Shown here: one piece after another, positions 25,045 to 34,211 of the stretch
How positions within the stretch are numbered: the stretch's first letter is position 1
How the letters are laid out: every line of letters begins with the position of its first letter
Source of the DNA: Verrucomicrobiota bacterium
GTDB lineage: Bacteria; Verrucomicrobiota; Verrucomicrobiia; Limisphaerales; UBA9464
Assembly (NCBI GenBank): GCA_947471985.1
Contig: CANIZL010000008.1
Coordinates: forward strand, 1 to 64,000
Reading direction: 5' to 3'
Length of the DNA stretch: 64,000 nucleotides
Made by a program: the position numbers and the translations under genes
Notes under the pieces: model-generated
Database searches by the model: none
What the model was told of the DNA's origin: nothing
The model's input: the letters and a program-made list of their open reading frames with translations, nothing else

Positions 25045-27072
25045 ATGACCCCTCCGCGGAATCCCCTCCTAAAGAGCCTTCGGGCCAAGATCCTGGTCTT
25101 CGCCGTCCTGCCGATCTTCCTCATCCAGGTCCTCGTCATCGGTTTCATCGGCTACAAGATTTTCGCGGGCGAACGGGAGGATGTGCTCAAGCGCCTGGAA
25201 GCGGAGGTGGCCAAGGCCGCCAGCATGATCAATGGCGCCAATCGGGAAGCCACCATCGTCCCCGAGATCATGGCCCGAGCCCAGGAGGCCGGGCTCTTCG
25301 GAAAACGCCTTGAATCCTCCCAGTTTGCCCGGCGGGTTCTGGAAGAGCACGCGAGTTTCACCGGGGCTTATGTCGGTTACGAGCCCAATGCCGACGGCCA
25401 GGATGCCCAGTTCAAGGGATCCGTCAGCGAACCGGCCTTGTCCCACGCCCATGATGCCACCGGCCGCTACCTGCCCTATTGGTTCCGCAGCCCGACCAAC
25501 ACTGGCGCCATCCAGCTGAAGCCGCTGATCGACATGGAGTCCAGCTTCTACTACCGCGGCATCAAGAACCGCGTAGAGGACGGCACGGAAACCCAGGGCA
25601 TCGTCCTCGAAGGCGGTATCAGTCGCCATTATGACCCCGCCACCACCCGGGGGCAGCTCGCCTACATGATGACCGAGCCGTACAACTACGAGGGCGTGCT
25701 GATGGTCGAGCAGACCTTTCCGATCATTCGCAACGGCCGTTTCGCCGGCATCTGCGGCGTGGATCGGGCCCTCAAGGATCTGGAAACCCTGATCGACGGC
25801 CTCAAACCGTTCGCCTCCGCCGAGTTCCTGCTGATCAGCCGGCGCGGCCGCGTCATCTGCTCCACGGCGGACAAGACGCAGCAGACCCACCGGATCGAAG
25901 AGACGCCCTACGCCGACCTGCTGCCGCAATTCTACGCCAGCGCCCCCGCCCACCCGGTGTTCCTCCGGGATCCCCGGGACAATAAATTCCACATCTTTCA
26001 CGCCGCCCTCATTCCCGTGGGACGATGGACACTGGTCTGTCGCATCGATACCAGCGAAGTCACCAAGCCCGCGTTGGATGCGCTGCTCTGGCCGATTGGT
26101 GCGGCGCTGGTGGGCGTTGCGGGCATCGTGTTCATTCTGACCGGACTCGCGGGTGCGGTCAGCCGCCGGGTCGGTTATGCCTCGGGCATCGCCCAGAAGG
26201 TCGCCGGCGGCGATCTCACCTGCGCCGTCACTCCGGGCGGTCGCGATGAAACCGGCGATCTCCTCAATGCGCTCAGCGGCATGATCTCCAGCCTGAACAG
26301 CCTGGTCGGCAAAGTCCGCATGTCGAGCATCCAGCTGGTCTCCACCGCGACCCAAATCTCCGCGTCCTCCAAGTCCCAGAAGACCGCCGTCCACGATCTC
26401 GGCACCTCGACCCACCAGATGGCCGCCGCCGTGAACGAGATTTCCGCCACGTCCCGCGAGCTGTCCCAAACCATGAGCAAGGTTTCGCTCACCGTCGGTG
26501 AAACGGCGCGACTCGCGAATCACGGCCGCCACAGCCTCGGGGGTCTGAGCGAAACCATGAAATCGCTGGAGGAGGCCACGCGGTCCATTTCCGGCAAACT
26601 GACCGCCATCAGCGAACGGGCCCGGAACATCAATGCCGTAGTCACCACCATCACCAAGGTGGCCGATCAAACCAACCTCCTCTCCCTGAACGCCGCCATC
26701 GAGGCCGAGAAAGCCGGCGAATACGGCCTCGGCTTCTCCGTCGTTGCCCGGGAAATTCGCCGGCTCGCGGATCAAACCGCCATCGGCACCCTCGATATCA
26801 GCCGCATCGTCGGCGAAATGCAGAGTGCCGTTTCCGCCGGGGTCATGGAGATGGAGAAATTCACCGACGAAGTCAGCCGCGGCGTGCGCGATGCCTCCGG
26901 CGTGGGTCATCAGCTTGGGGAAATCATCAACGCCATCGAAAAGGTCACACCCCAATTCCAATCGATCACCGAAGGCATGCAGGCTCAATCCACCGGGGCC
27001 GGCCAGATCAGCGAGGCGATGGTGCAATTCAAGGAGAGTCCACACCACCAGCGCCGCCATTGGGGAGTTTGA
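25045..27072 (+). CDS. WspA-like methyl-accepting chemoreceptor with dCache sensor (3' end frameshifted)
   Basis: The 675-residue reading frame has TM1 at about 13-38 and a periplasmic dCache-type sensor (MTEPYNYEGVLMVEQTFPI, FAGICGVDRALKDLE). TM2 lies at about 347-372, then HAMP and a coiled-coil signalling domain whose hairpin reads LLSLNAAIEAEKAGEYG, with REIRRLADQT after it, as in WspA. It ends as QFKESPHHQRRHWGV, unlike any MCP tail. The plus-one frame from about 27038 continues with a normal tail to 27145. One base too many in the run near 27038-27042 explains this. It is either a genuine mutation or a sequencing error. The first helix, sensor and signalling tip are intact. Confidence 0.9.
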   Translation: MTPPRNPLLKSLRAKILVFAVLPIFLIQVLVIGFIGYKIFAGEREDVLKRLEAEVAKAASMINGANREATIVPEIMARAQEAGLFGKRLESSQFARRVLEEHASFTGAYVGYEPNADGQDAQFKGSVSEPALSHAHDATGRYLPYWFRSPTNTGAIQLKPLIDMESSFYYRGIKNRVEDGTETQGIVLEGGISRHYDPATTRGQLAYMMTEPYNYEGVLMVEQTFPIIRNGRFAGICGVDRALKDLETLIDGLKPFASAEFLLISRRGRVICSTADKTQQTHRIEETPYADLLPQFYASAPAHPVFLRDPRDNKFHIFHAALIPVGRWTLVCRIDTSEVTKPALDALLWPIGAALVGVAGIVFILTGLAGAVSRRVGYASGIAQKVAGGDLTCAVTPGGRDETGDLLNALSGMISSLNSLVGKVRMSSIQLVSTATQISASSKSQKTAVHDLGTSTHQMAAAVNEISATSRELSQTMSKVSLTVGETARLANHGRHSLGGLSETMKSLEEATRSISGKLTAISERARNINAVVTTITKVADQTNLLSLNAAIEAEKAGEYGLGFSVVAREIRRLADQTAIGTLDISRIVGEMQSAVSAGVMEMEKFTDEVSRGVRDASGVGHQLGEIINAIEKVTPQFQSITEGMQAQSTGAGQISEAMVQFKESPHHQRRHWGV

Positions 27073-27145
27073 GAAGGCCACCGCCAACCTTTACGAGGCG
27101 GTCAAGGATCTGCGCGAAGAGATCTCGCGATTCAAAGTCGAGTAA
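27032..27145 (+). pseudogene. Out-of-frame C-terminal tail of the WspA-like receptor
   Basis: In the frame plus one to the receptor, this segment encodes HTTSAAIGEFEKATANLY and then AVKDLREEISRFKVE with a TAA at 27143-27145. It is a typical amphipathic MCP coiled-coil end. Removing one C near 27038-27040 joins it seamlessly to QFKES of the main frame and gives a protein of about 699 residues. The next gene starts 66 bases after this later stop, which suits the restored end. Confidence 0.8.
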
Positions 27146-27146
27146 A

Positions 27147-27183
27147 CCGGGCCGCCCAGGCACGGAATGTCGTGCCGGCCCGG
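27147..27183 (+). promoter_or_regulatory. Strong intercistronic hairpin between wspA-like and wspB-like genes
   Basis: Outer arms CCGGGCC (27147-27153) and GGCCCGG (27177-27183) and inner arms GGCACG/CGTGCC (27159-27164, 27171-27176) form a long GC stem with one bulge. No T tract follows, so it is not a normal terminator. It could protect the receptor mRNA end and set receptor-to-coupling-protein ratios. Confidence 0.5.
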
Positions 27184-27211
27184 CCATCACCCCAACTGAG
27201 GGACACGTCGA

Positions 27212-27730
27212 ATGCCGTCACCTGACGCACCGCCCGGCCGCCCGGCGCCCAAGGGATTGTACTTGCAGTACAGCGTGGGCCCGCACGCGTGCTGTCTCCC
27301 GTGCAGTTGGGTGGAGCAGGTGGTTCCCCGCGTGGAAGTGACCCCGATCCCCGAGGCACCCGGGCATGTCCACGGGTTACTGCGCTACCACGGCGGCGTC
27401 GTCCCCGTAATCGATCTCTGCACCCTGCTGATTCACCAACCCGCCGCGGTGAAACTCAGCAGCCGCATCATCCTGCTCCGACGCGCCCCCAATCTCCCCG
27501 GCGTCGTGCTCGGAGTGCTGGCAGAAAAGGTCCTGAACGTGCTCGAATTTTCCGAGGACGACTGCCGCTTCTCCGGGCTGCCCGGCGCAGTGGCCGGTCT
27601 GATGTCAGGCCGGGTCGCCGACACCCCGGCCGGTCTGATCCACATTCTGGAGCCCGCCCGCCTGCTGGCCCTCGGCGCCCCACCCACCGCCGGGGTCACC
27701 CTCACGGCCGTCTCCCCGGAGCCCGCATGA
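27212..27730 (+). CDS. CheW-like coupling protein (WspB position)
   Basis: The 172-residue protein is a single CheW domain. Strands YLQYSVGPHACCLPCSWVEQ, then VPRVEVTPIPEAPGHVHGLLRY and GGVVPVIDLCTLL match the CheW/WspB core that links receptor and kinase. Two additional Cys residues (CCLPC) near the first strand are unusual. It comes after the hairpin and overlaps the CheR gene by four bases (ATGA). Confidence 0.9.
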   Translation: MPSPDAPPGRPAPKGLYLQYSVGPHACCLPCSWVEQVVPRVEVTPIPEAPGHVHGLLRYHGGVVPVIDLCTLLIHQPAAVKLSSRIILLRRAPNLPGVVLGVLAEKVLNVLEFSEDDCRFSGLPGAVAGLMSGRVADTPAGLIHILEPARLLALGAPPTAGVTLTAVSPEPA

Positions 27731-28977
27731 ATCTCTCCGCGCATCTCCGTGACCGGCTGCTGCGGGAACTGGCTTTACAGGACGAGTTTCTGGATCCCCG
27801 CACCCTGCGACTGGCGGCGGCGGAGCGCATGGCGATACTGGAACTAAAAGACGAAACTTCCTACTGGGAGCAAGCCGCGGACTCGGACGTGGAATTGGCC
27901 GCATTGCGGGACGGATGTCTGGTGGCCGAGACCGGATTCTTCCGCGACGAAACCCCGTTCAGTCTCCTGCCCTGTTGGGCGCAAGCACGTCGCCACTCCG
28001 GGGAGACCTTGCGGATTCTCAGCGCCCCATGCTCCACCGGCGAGGAACCCTACTCCATCGCCATCGCCTTGCTGGAGTCGGGTTGGAAGGAAGACTCGTT
28101 TGTCATCGATGCCGTGGACATCAGCCGGACCGTCCTGCACGCAGCGCAACGCGGCCTCTACCCGACCCGACGCGTACAGCCATTGCGGACCGACCGAAAA
28201 GAACGTTTCCTCCAAAGATCCGGCGCTTCCTGGCAAGTGCGTCCGGAAGTGCAGCGACACGTCCGCTTCCACGAACGGAATCTCACCCAACCCAATTTTT
28301 CCGCACCCGCCGCGCCGTATGACGCCGTTTTCTGCCGCAATCTGCTGGTCTACCTGACCGAGGCCGGTCGACACCAATTGCAGGCGAACCTGCTCCAGTC
28401 ACTGGCCTCGGACGGACTCTTGATCGTCGGACACGCCGAAGCAGCCCAGATCGGGCGACATCCCGCGTGGGTTTCGATGCCACCGCCCGGAGCCTTTGCA
28501 TTCGTCCGGCGCGGGGCAGTGCCAGCGGAGTCGCTCGCCATCGGCACAGCGAAGTCGGCACCCTCACCCACACCCGAAATTTCACTCCCGTCCAAGACTC
28601 GGCATCGCGAACCTTCTGATCCAACTACCGCGCGCCTTTCCCAGGACACCGCCGCAACGGCGCTGCTGGATCGCGTCGAAGCCCTCGCGGATGCCGGACG
28701 ATTGTCGGAAGCGGGTGCGTTGTGCGCGGAATGGATCGGACAGCATCCGTCCAATAGTCGGGCTCATTACCTCTTGGGACTGATTCGCAGTGCCGACGGC
28801 CATCCGACGGAGGCCCGGCAACTGTTTGCGACGGCGCTGCGCCTCGACCCGCACAACCACGACGCCCGACTGCATCTCGCCGCGGAATCCGCCGCCCCGA
28901 AAAAACCGTCTCCCCTCCCCACCGGGCCCGGGTTGGTGCCGCCAGGAAAACGGTCCGCAACACCCCACCGGTCATGA
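27727..28977 (+). CDS. CheR-type receptor methyltransferase with C-terminal TPR (WspC-like)
   Basis: The 416-residue protein methylates glutamates of the chemoreceptor using SAM. The N-terminal helical domain is followed by the SAM motif LRILSAPCSTGEEPYSIAIA, the acidic strand DAVDISRTVL and YDAVFCRNLLVYL. After a Ser/Thr/Pro linker (about 285-325), TPR-like helices (RLSEAGALCAEWIGQHP, AHYLLGLIRSADGHPTEA) end the protein, as in WspC. It overlaps both the preceding CheW gene and the following one by four bases. Confidence 0.93.
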   Translation: MNLSAHLRDRLLRELALQDEFLDPRTLRLAAAERMAILELKDETSYWEQAADSDVELAALRDGCLVAETGFFRDETPFSLLPCWAQARRHSGETLRILSAPCSTGEEPYSIAIALLESGWKEDSFVIDAVDISRTVLHAAQRGLYPTRRVQPLRTDRKERFLQRSGASWQVRPEVQRHVRFHERNLTQPNFSAPAAPYDAVFCRNLLVYLTEAGRHQLQANLLQSLASDGLLIVGHAEAAQIGRHPAWVSMPPPGAFAFVRRGAVPAESLAIGTAKSAPSPTPEISLPSKTRHREPSDPTTARLSQDTAATALLDRVEALADAGRLSEAGALCAEWIGQHPSNSRAHYLLGLIRSADGHPTEARQLFATALRLDPHNHDARLHLAAESAAPKKPSPLPTGPGLVPPGKRSATPHRS

Positions 28978-29642
28978 GCGACACCCCGCCCGCCTCCCGT
29001 GATTGCTGGTCGCGCATCGGCGTCGACGGTGACCACAGCTGCCCGGAATTACCCAAATGGAGCGTCTGCGGCAATTGCCCGGTCTTCATCGACCACGGAC
29101 GAACGCTCTTCGAAACCGCTCCGCCGCCCGGCTACCTGGCACAATGGTCGGAGGTCCTGGCCCAGGAACCGGTGACCCGCCGGACGACGATCGAATCCCT
29201 GGTGGTCTTCCGGATCCACGGCGAGTGCCTTGGACTGCGCACCAGCACATTTCTGGGTGTGGACGAATACCGCTGCCCGCGCCGGGTGCCGCACCGCAGC
29301 AACGAGATTTTTCTGGGCCTCGTTGCCGTGGAAGGCCGCATTCACCTCTGCGTGGACCTCGGCGCCCTGCTCGGCATTCCGCGACGCGACGCCGACACCC
29401 CGCCATCCACCGCCACGAAATTGCTGATCATCGAATGTGCGGGGCAATCGATGGCGTTCCCGGTCGCCGAGGTTCTGGGGGTTTTCCGCTTTGACGAATC
29501 GGCCAGCCATGCGGCGCCCTCCACGCTCCAGAAGGCCGTGCCCTCGTTCACCACGCGCATTTTTCAGCATCAGAACCAGCCGGTGGGCGCCCTGGATGCA
29601 GAAGCCCTGCTCAACCACTTGCACAGGAGCGTTCTCGCATGA
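28974..29642 (+). CDS. CheW-like coupling protein with N-terminal cysteine motif (WspD-like)
   Basis: The 222-residue protein has a CheW domain at about 70-215 (ESLVVFRIHGECLGLRTS, then RIHLCVDLGALLGI). An N-terminal extension has the spaced motif DCWSRIGVDGDHSCP and VCGNCPVF, with Cys11, Cys23, Cys32 and Cys35. This N-terminus is the hallmark of WspD proteins as I recall them, so it supports a true Wsp relationship, not a generic chemotaxis origin. Four cysteines could bind a metal or a cluster. It overlaps CheR and CheA genes by four bases each. Confidence 0.92.
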   Translation: MSDTPPASRDCWSRIGVDGDHSCPELPKWSVCGNCPVFIDHGRTLFETAPPPGYLAQWSEVLAQEPVTRRTTIESLVVFRIHGECLGLRTSTFLGVDEYRCPRRVPHRSNEIFLGLVAVEGRIHLCVDLGALLGIPRRDADTPPSTATKLLIIECAGQSMAFPVAEVLGVFRFDESASHAAPSTLQKAVPSFTTRIFQHQNQPVGALDAEALLNHLHRSVLA

Positions 29643-31945
29643 GCGACGATCTCAGCGGTTTCTCCTTGATGGAGCTGTTCCGCCTCGAAGCCGAGACGCA
29701 GCTCTCGGTGCTCAGCTCGGGACTGGTCGCCCTGGAAACGGACCGCTCGCAGGCGCAGGCCGAAGCCCTGATGCGCGCCGCCCATTCCTTGAAGGGCGCC
29801 GCCCGGATTTGCGGGCTCAACACCGCCGTAAGCCTCGCGCACGAAATGGAGAGCGTCCTGGTGGCCTCCATGGACGGGACCGCCCAATTGACGGCTCTCC
29901 ACATTGACTGGTTGCTGGAAGGCGTGGATTGGCTGGGGCAGATTTCCCGCCAAACCGAGGACGCTGTCGAAGCCTTTCAACAATCGATCCAACCCGCCGC
30001 GGACGCTTTGATCGGACGCCTCGGCTCCATCCTCAACGCCCCGCCCGCGCCCGTTCCGCCCGCCACACCGGCACCCATCGAGATTGCCCCGGTCCCCTCC
30101 CCCGAACCGAACGCCGTCTCCGACGAAGGCCCCGGGCCAGCGACTCCTCCGGCCCTCACGAAGCCGCATCCGCCGGCGACCGCCACCGAGCCCGCCGATA
30201 CCACGGTCCGCATCAGCGGGGCCAATCTCCAACGCCTGATGGAACTGGCCGCGGAATCGATCCTGGAATCCCGTCACCTCACCCCCTTCGGAAATTCGCT
30301 GCGGCAGCTGCAACAAAACCACGAGGGACTCCGCCGTCTCTTGAATGCATTTCCCGCCGGGCGGGAACACCCGGGCACCGTCCCACCGACCGCCTGGCTC
30401 GCGGAAATCCGGGACCAGCTCACGCGCACGGAGTCCGTTCTAGCCACCCAACGGGAGGAGTTCGATCGCATCTTACGCCGCAGCACCACTCTCGCCGACC
30501 GCCTGCATCACGGTCTCGTGGCGAGTCGCATGCGACCGTTGTCGGAAGGGATCCAGGGATTCCCCCGCCTGGTGCGCGATACCGCCCGGGTGTTGAACAA
30601 GCGTGCGCGATTCACCGTGATCGGCGAAGGCACCTTGGTGGATCGCGATCTGCTGGAGAAGTTGGAGGCGCCCCTCGGTCACATGCTGCGCAATTCCATC
30701 GATCACGGGCTGGAGAGCCCCGAGGAACGGGTGGCCCGGGGCAAACCGGAAGAAGGCCGCATCCGCCTCGAGGCCCGACACGCCGGCGGCATGTTGTGTC
30801 TGGTGGTGAGCGACGACGGGCGGGGCATCGAAGCCCCCCGACTCCGGACGCAAGTCGTCAAAAAGGGGATGTGCACCGAGGACGTGGCCGCCCGCTTGTC
30901 GGAGGACGAATTGCTAACGTTTCTCTTCCTGCCGGGATTCTCCACCGCAGAGAAGGTCACAGAAATCTCCGGCCGCGGCGTGGGGTTGGATGTGGTGCAG
31001 ACGATGGTCCAGGAAGTGGGCGGCACCCTGCGCGTCACCACCGAAGCCGGACGCGGCACCGCGTTCCACCTGCAACTACCCATCACCCGATCGGTGATCC
31101 GGGCGCTGCTTCTGGAAATCGCCGGCGAGATCTTTGCGCTGCCTCTCGCCCGCATTCATCGCGCCCTCCAGGCTCCCCGCGAAAGCCTCCGCCACATCGA
31201 AGGCCGACCGTTCGTGCTGCTCGATCAACAAAACGTCGGACTGGTGGGTGGGGCGGAACTACTCGGCCTTCCGGCGCCATCCCGGGAAACTTCCGCGGCG
31301 GAATTGACCGCTGTTATTCTGCGCGACGCCCACCAGACCTACGGGATCGAGGTGGACCGATTCGTCGGCGAATGCGAACTCGTGGTCCGGCCGCTGGATT
31401 CACGACTCGGCAAGATTCCCGACGTCAGCGCCGTCGCGCTGCTTGAGGATCATTCGCCGGTTCTCATTTTGGATGTCGACGACCTGCTGCGGTCCATTGA
31501 GTCGCACCTGCACCGGGGAGCGCTCCGGCCGCTCCCGACGGCGGCGCTGCCCCGCGAGGCCCACGCGCCCCGGCGCATCCTGATCGCCGAGGATTCTCTC
31601 ACCGTGCGGGAACTGGAGCGAAAACTCCTCACCCAGGCGGGGTATGAAGTTCATGTGGCCGTCGACGGCATGGACGCCTGGAATGTTCTCCTCAGCACCG
31701 CCGTGGACCTGTTGATTACGGATGTGGACATGCCCCGCCTCACCGGGCTGCAATTGGTCACGCGGGTGCGACAGTCGCCCCGTCATGCCCGGCTGCCGGT
31801 GATCATCATGTCGTACAAGGATCGCGAGGAGGATCAAATGCGCGGTCTGGAAGCGGGTGCCAACTTGTATCTCACCAAAAGCAGCTTTCGCGATCAGACC
31901 TTTGTGCAGACCGTCACGGAATTGCTGGAGCACCACACCCCATGA
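29639..31945 (+). CDS. Hybrid CheA-type histidine kinase with receiver (WspE-like)
   Basis: The 768-residue protein has an N-terminal HPt domain with His49 (MRAAHSLKGAAR), a Pro/Ala linker and a dimerisation segment. The HATPase_c domain shows LGHMLRNSIDHGLESPEER, SDDGRGIEAPR and GRGVGLDVVQTMVQEVGG. A CheW-like regulatory domain precedes a C-terminal receiver (RRILIAEDSLTVRELER) with phosphoacceptor Asp695 in LLITDVDMPRL and Lys in YLTKSSF. This is the WspE architecture. It would phosphorylate the CheB-like and WspR-like regulators encoded next. Start and stop overlap the neighbouring genes. Confidence 0.96.
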   Translation: MSDDLSGFSLMELFRLEAETQLSVLSSGLVALETDRSQAQAEALMRAAHSLKGAARICGLNTAVSLAHEMESVLVASMDGTAQLTALHIDWLLEGVDWLGQISRQTEDAVEAFQQSIQPAADALIGRLGSILNAPPAPVPPATPAPIEIAPVPSPEPNAVSDEGPGPATPPALTKPHPPATATEPADTTVRISGANLQRLMELAAESILESRHLTPFGNSLRQLQQNHEGLRRLLNAFPAGREHPGTVPPTAWLAEIRDQLTRTESVLATQREEFDRILRRSTTLADRLHHGLVASRMRPLSEGIQGFPRLVRDTARVLNKRARFTVIGEGTLVDRDLLEKLEAPLGHMLRNSIDHGLESPEERVARGKPEEGRIRLEARHAGGMLCLVVSDDGRGIEAPRLRTQVVKKGMCTEDVAARLSEDELLTFLFLPGFSTAEKVTEISGRGVGLDVVQTMVQEVGGTLRVTTEAGRGTAFHLQLPITRSVIRALLLEIAGEIFALPLARIHRALQAPRESLRHIEGRPFVLLDQQNVGLVGGAELLGLPAPSRETSAAELTAVILRDAHQTYGIEVDRFVGECELVVRPLDSRLGKIPDVSAVALLEDHSPVLILDVDDLLRSIESHLHRGALRPLPTAALPREAHAPRRILIAEDSLTVRELERKLLTQAGYEVHVAVDGMDAWNVLLSTAVDLLITDVDMPRLTGLQLVTRVRQSPRHARLPVIIMSYKDREEDQMRGLEAGANLYLTKSSFRDQTFVQTVTELLEHHTP

Positions 31946-32973
31946 GAATCGCCATCGTGAATGACCTGACGCTGGCGGTCGAAGCCCTCCGTCGCGCCAT
32001 TGTCCTGGCCCCCGGCTACGAACTCGCGTGGATCGCGCGGGACGGGCGCGAGGCGGTGGAACGTTGTCGGATGGATCGCCCGGACCTGGTGCTGATGGAT
32101 CTGATCATGCCCGTCATGGACGGCGTGGAAGCCACGCGGCGCATCATGGCGGAAACCCCGTGCGCCATTCTGGTGGTGACGGCCAGTGTCCGGAAAAACG
32201 CCACCAAGGTTTTTGAAGCCATGGGTTACGGTGCCCTTGATGCGGTCAACACGCCCAGCTTTGGTCTCAAATCCAGTCCCGACTGGGGAGCCCCGCTGCT
32301 GGCCAAGATCGACACGATCAGCCGCCTGCTCGGCAAGCCCGGAGGGGCGGCGCCCGTGAGTCCGCCGGCCCCCATGAATCCGGGCGCTTACTGCCCGCCG
32401 GTGATCGCTCTTGGGGCCTCCACCGGCGGCCCCGCGATCTGTGCCCGAATCCTCGCGGGCCTCCGCCCCGGTCTCGGCGCGGCGGTCGTGGTGGTGCAGC
32501 ATATCGACGCCCATTTCTCCCAAGGCCTGGCGCAATGGCTGGGACAGCACACGACCCTGCCCGTCGCCCTGGCCGAAGCCGGGAACTCGCCGCAGATCGA
32601 TCAGGTACACGTGGCCCGGGGCGATGAACATTTGCGGCTCGATCACCGTGCGCGCTTCGCCAGCGGCCTCGAACCCGGCGGGCGTTTTTACCGTCCATCG
32701 ATTGATGTCTTCTTTGAGAGTCTGGCCACGCTCCCGCGCGGGTCGGCGGTCGGCGTCCTGCTAACGGGCATGGGCCGCGACGGAGCGGAAGGGATGCGCG
32801 AACTCCACCGCTGCGGACACCGCACACTCGCCCAGGATCCCGCCACGTGCCTCGTCGACAGCATGCCCGCCGCCGCCATCGCGCTGGGGGCCGCCAGTCA
32901 GATCCTGGGACCGGACGCCCTCATTACCGCGCTCCAATCCGCCTTCCGCCCGACTCGCCCCGCCGCCTTATGA
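31942..32973 (+). CDS. CheB-type methylesterase (WspF-like)
   Basis: The 343-residue protein has a receiver domain (Asp8, Asp53 in LVLMDLIMPVMDG, Lys in VRKNATK) joined by a Pro-rich linker to a CheB esterase domain. The catalytic Ser lies in LGASTGGPAICARIL, the His in VVVVQHIDAHFSQ, and the Asp in LLTGMGRDGAEGM. It would remove methyl groups from the WspA-like receptor, acting as the negative arm. In Pseudomonas, loss of WspF locks the system on. It overlaps its neighbours by four bases on each side. Confidence 0.95.
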   Translation: MRIAIVNDLTLAVEALRRAIVLAPGYELAWIARDGREAVERCRMDRPDLVLMDLIMPVMDGVEATRRIMAETPCAILVVTASVRKNATKVFEAMGYGALDAVNTPSFGLKSSPDWGAPLLAKIDTISRLLGKPGGAAPVSPPAPMNPGAYCPPVIALGASTGGPAICARILAGLRPGLGAAVVVVQHIDAHFSQGLAQWLGQHTTLPVALAEAGNSPQIDQVHVARGDEHLRLDHRARFASGLEPGGRFYRPSIDVFFESLATLPRGSAVGVLLTGMGRDGAEGMRELHRCGHRTLAQDPATCLVDSMPAAAIALGAASQILGPDALITALQSAFRPTRPAAL

Positions 32974-34157
32974 ATCCCATCGTCTCAAACCCGGCACCCC
33001 CTCGGCCGCTCACCGTCCTGCTCATCGATGACCAACCCATCGTCGGCGAGATGGTCCGCCGCATGCTTGCGGGCGAGACGGACATCACCCTGCACTACGA
33101 GAGCGATCCCGCCCGCGCGCTCGCCCGTGCGGAACAGGTGCGGCCGACGGTAATCCTGCAGGATCTGGTCATGCCGGCCGTCGACGGCATTACCCTTGCC
33201 CGACAAATCCGCACCCACCTCGCGACGTCGGAAATCCCGTTGATCGTCCTGTCCAGCAAGGAGGAGCCCAAGACCAAGGCCGAAGCCTTTGCCAACGGCG
33301 CCAGCGATTACCTGGTCAAACTGCCGGACCGAATCGAATTGATCGCCCGCATTCGGCATCACTCCCGCGGTTACCTCAACCTCATCGAACGTAACGAAGC
33401 CTTCGCCGCCCTGCAACGCACCCAGGAGGCATTGAACCGGGAACTCGCCGAGGCAGCCTTGTACGTGCGGGGCATCCTCCCGCCACCCCTGAGCGGCCGC
33501 GTCACCACGGCCTGGGAATTCATCAGTTCCAGCTCCCTCGGAGGCGACAGCTTTGGCCATCACTGGCTGGATGAAGACACCCTGGCCATCTATCTGCTCG
33601 ACGTCTGCGGACACGGCGTGGGCGCGGCCCTGCTGGCAGTTTCGGTGGTGAATGTGCTGCGGTCCCAGTCGCTGCCCCGGATCGATTTCCGCGACCCGGT
33701 ATCGGTCCTCTGCGGCCTGAACGCGGCGTTCCCCATGGAACGTCACAACAATATGAACTTCACCTGCTGGTATGGCGTGTACCATGCCCCGACGCGCACC
33801 TTGCGCTTTGGCAGCGGCGGCCACCCGCCCGCGGTCCTGATCAAGGCCGGTGGTCAGCCAAGGGAACTGCTGCGCACGCCCGGATTATCCATTGGCAGCC
33901 TTGAAGATGCACGGTATCTCTCGAACCAAACCACCGTGCCACCCGATTCCCTGCTCTACATCTTCAGTGATGGCGTTTATGAGATCACCAAGCCCGATGA
34001 GTCGTTGTATCAACTCGAGGAATTCATCGGACTCCTCAGCGCTCCGCTGGCAGACGGTCCGGCGGACGTGCAACGCCTGCTCGACGTCGCCCGCCGGGTC
34101 GGTAAAACCGACATCTTTGATGACGACTACAGCCTGTTGCGCCTCCATTTCACCTAA
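32970..34157 (+). CDS. Response regulator with WspR-like receiver and PP2C/SpoIIE phosphatase output
   Basis: The 395-residue protein starts with a receiver (Asp20-Asp21, phosphoacceptor Asp65 in VILQDLVMPAVDG). It continues IVLSSKEEPKTKAEAFANGA, SDYLVKLPDRIELIARIRHH and SRGYL. This order and wording closely matches WspR of Pseudomonas as I recall it, including the following coiled helix (RNEAFAALQRTQEALNRELA). WspR then has GGDEF. Here residues 175-395 are a PP2C phosphatase of the RsbU/SpoIIE kind, with Asp in LGGDSFG, DVCGHGVGAALLAVSVVNVL, FSDGVYEI and FDDDYSLLRL. Its metal ligands look intact. Predicted targets are the STAS proteins of the cluster. It is translationally coupled to the CheB gene. 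Confidence 0.95.
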   Translation: MNPIVSNPAPPRPLTVLLIDDQPIVGEMVRRMLAGETDITLHYESDPARALARAEQVRPTVILQDLVMPAVDGITLARQIRTHLATSEIPLIVLSSKEEPKTKAEAFANGASDYLVKLPDRIELIARIRHHSRGYLNLIERNEAFAALQRTQEALNRELAEAALYVRGILPPPLSGRVTTAWEFISSSSLGGDSFGHHWLDEDTLAIYLLDVCGHGVGAALLAVSVVNVLRSQSLPRIDFRDPVSVLCGLNAAFPMERHNNMNFTCWYGVYHAPTRTLRFGSGGHPPAVLIKAGGQPRELLRTPGLSIGSLEDARYLSNQTTVPPDSLLYIFSDGVYEITKPDESLYQLEEFIGLLSAPLADGPADVQRLLDVARRVGKTDIFDDDYSLLRLHFT

Positions 34158-34211
34158 ACGGCCCGACCGGAAACTGCCGAGATAACCGTCAACCACCGGA
34201 TAAGAACCACC

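Noticed and set aside
25069..27087. 672-residue minus-strand ORF opposite the chemoreceptor
   Set aside because: Antisense shadow of the intact Cache-MCP coding frame.
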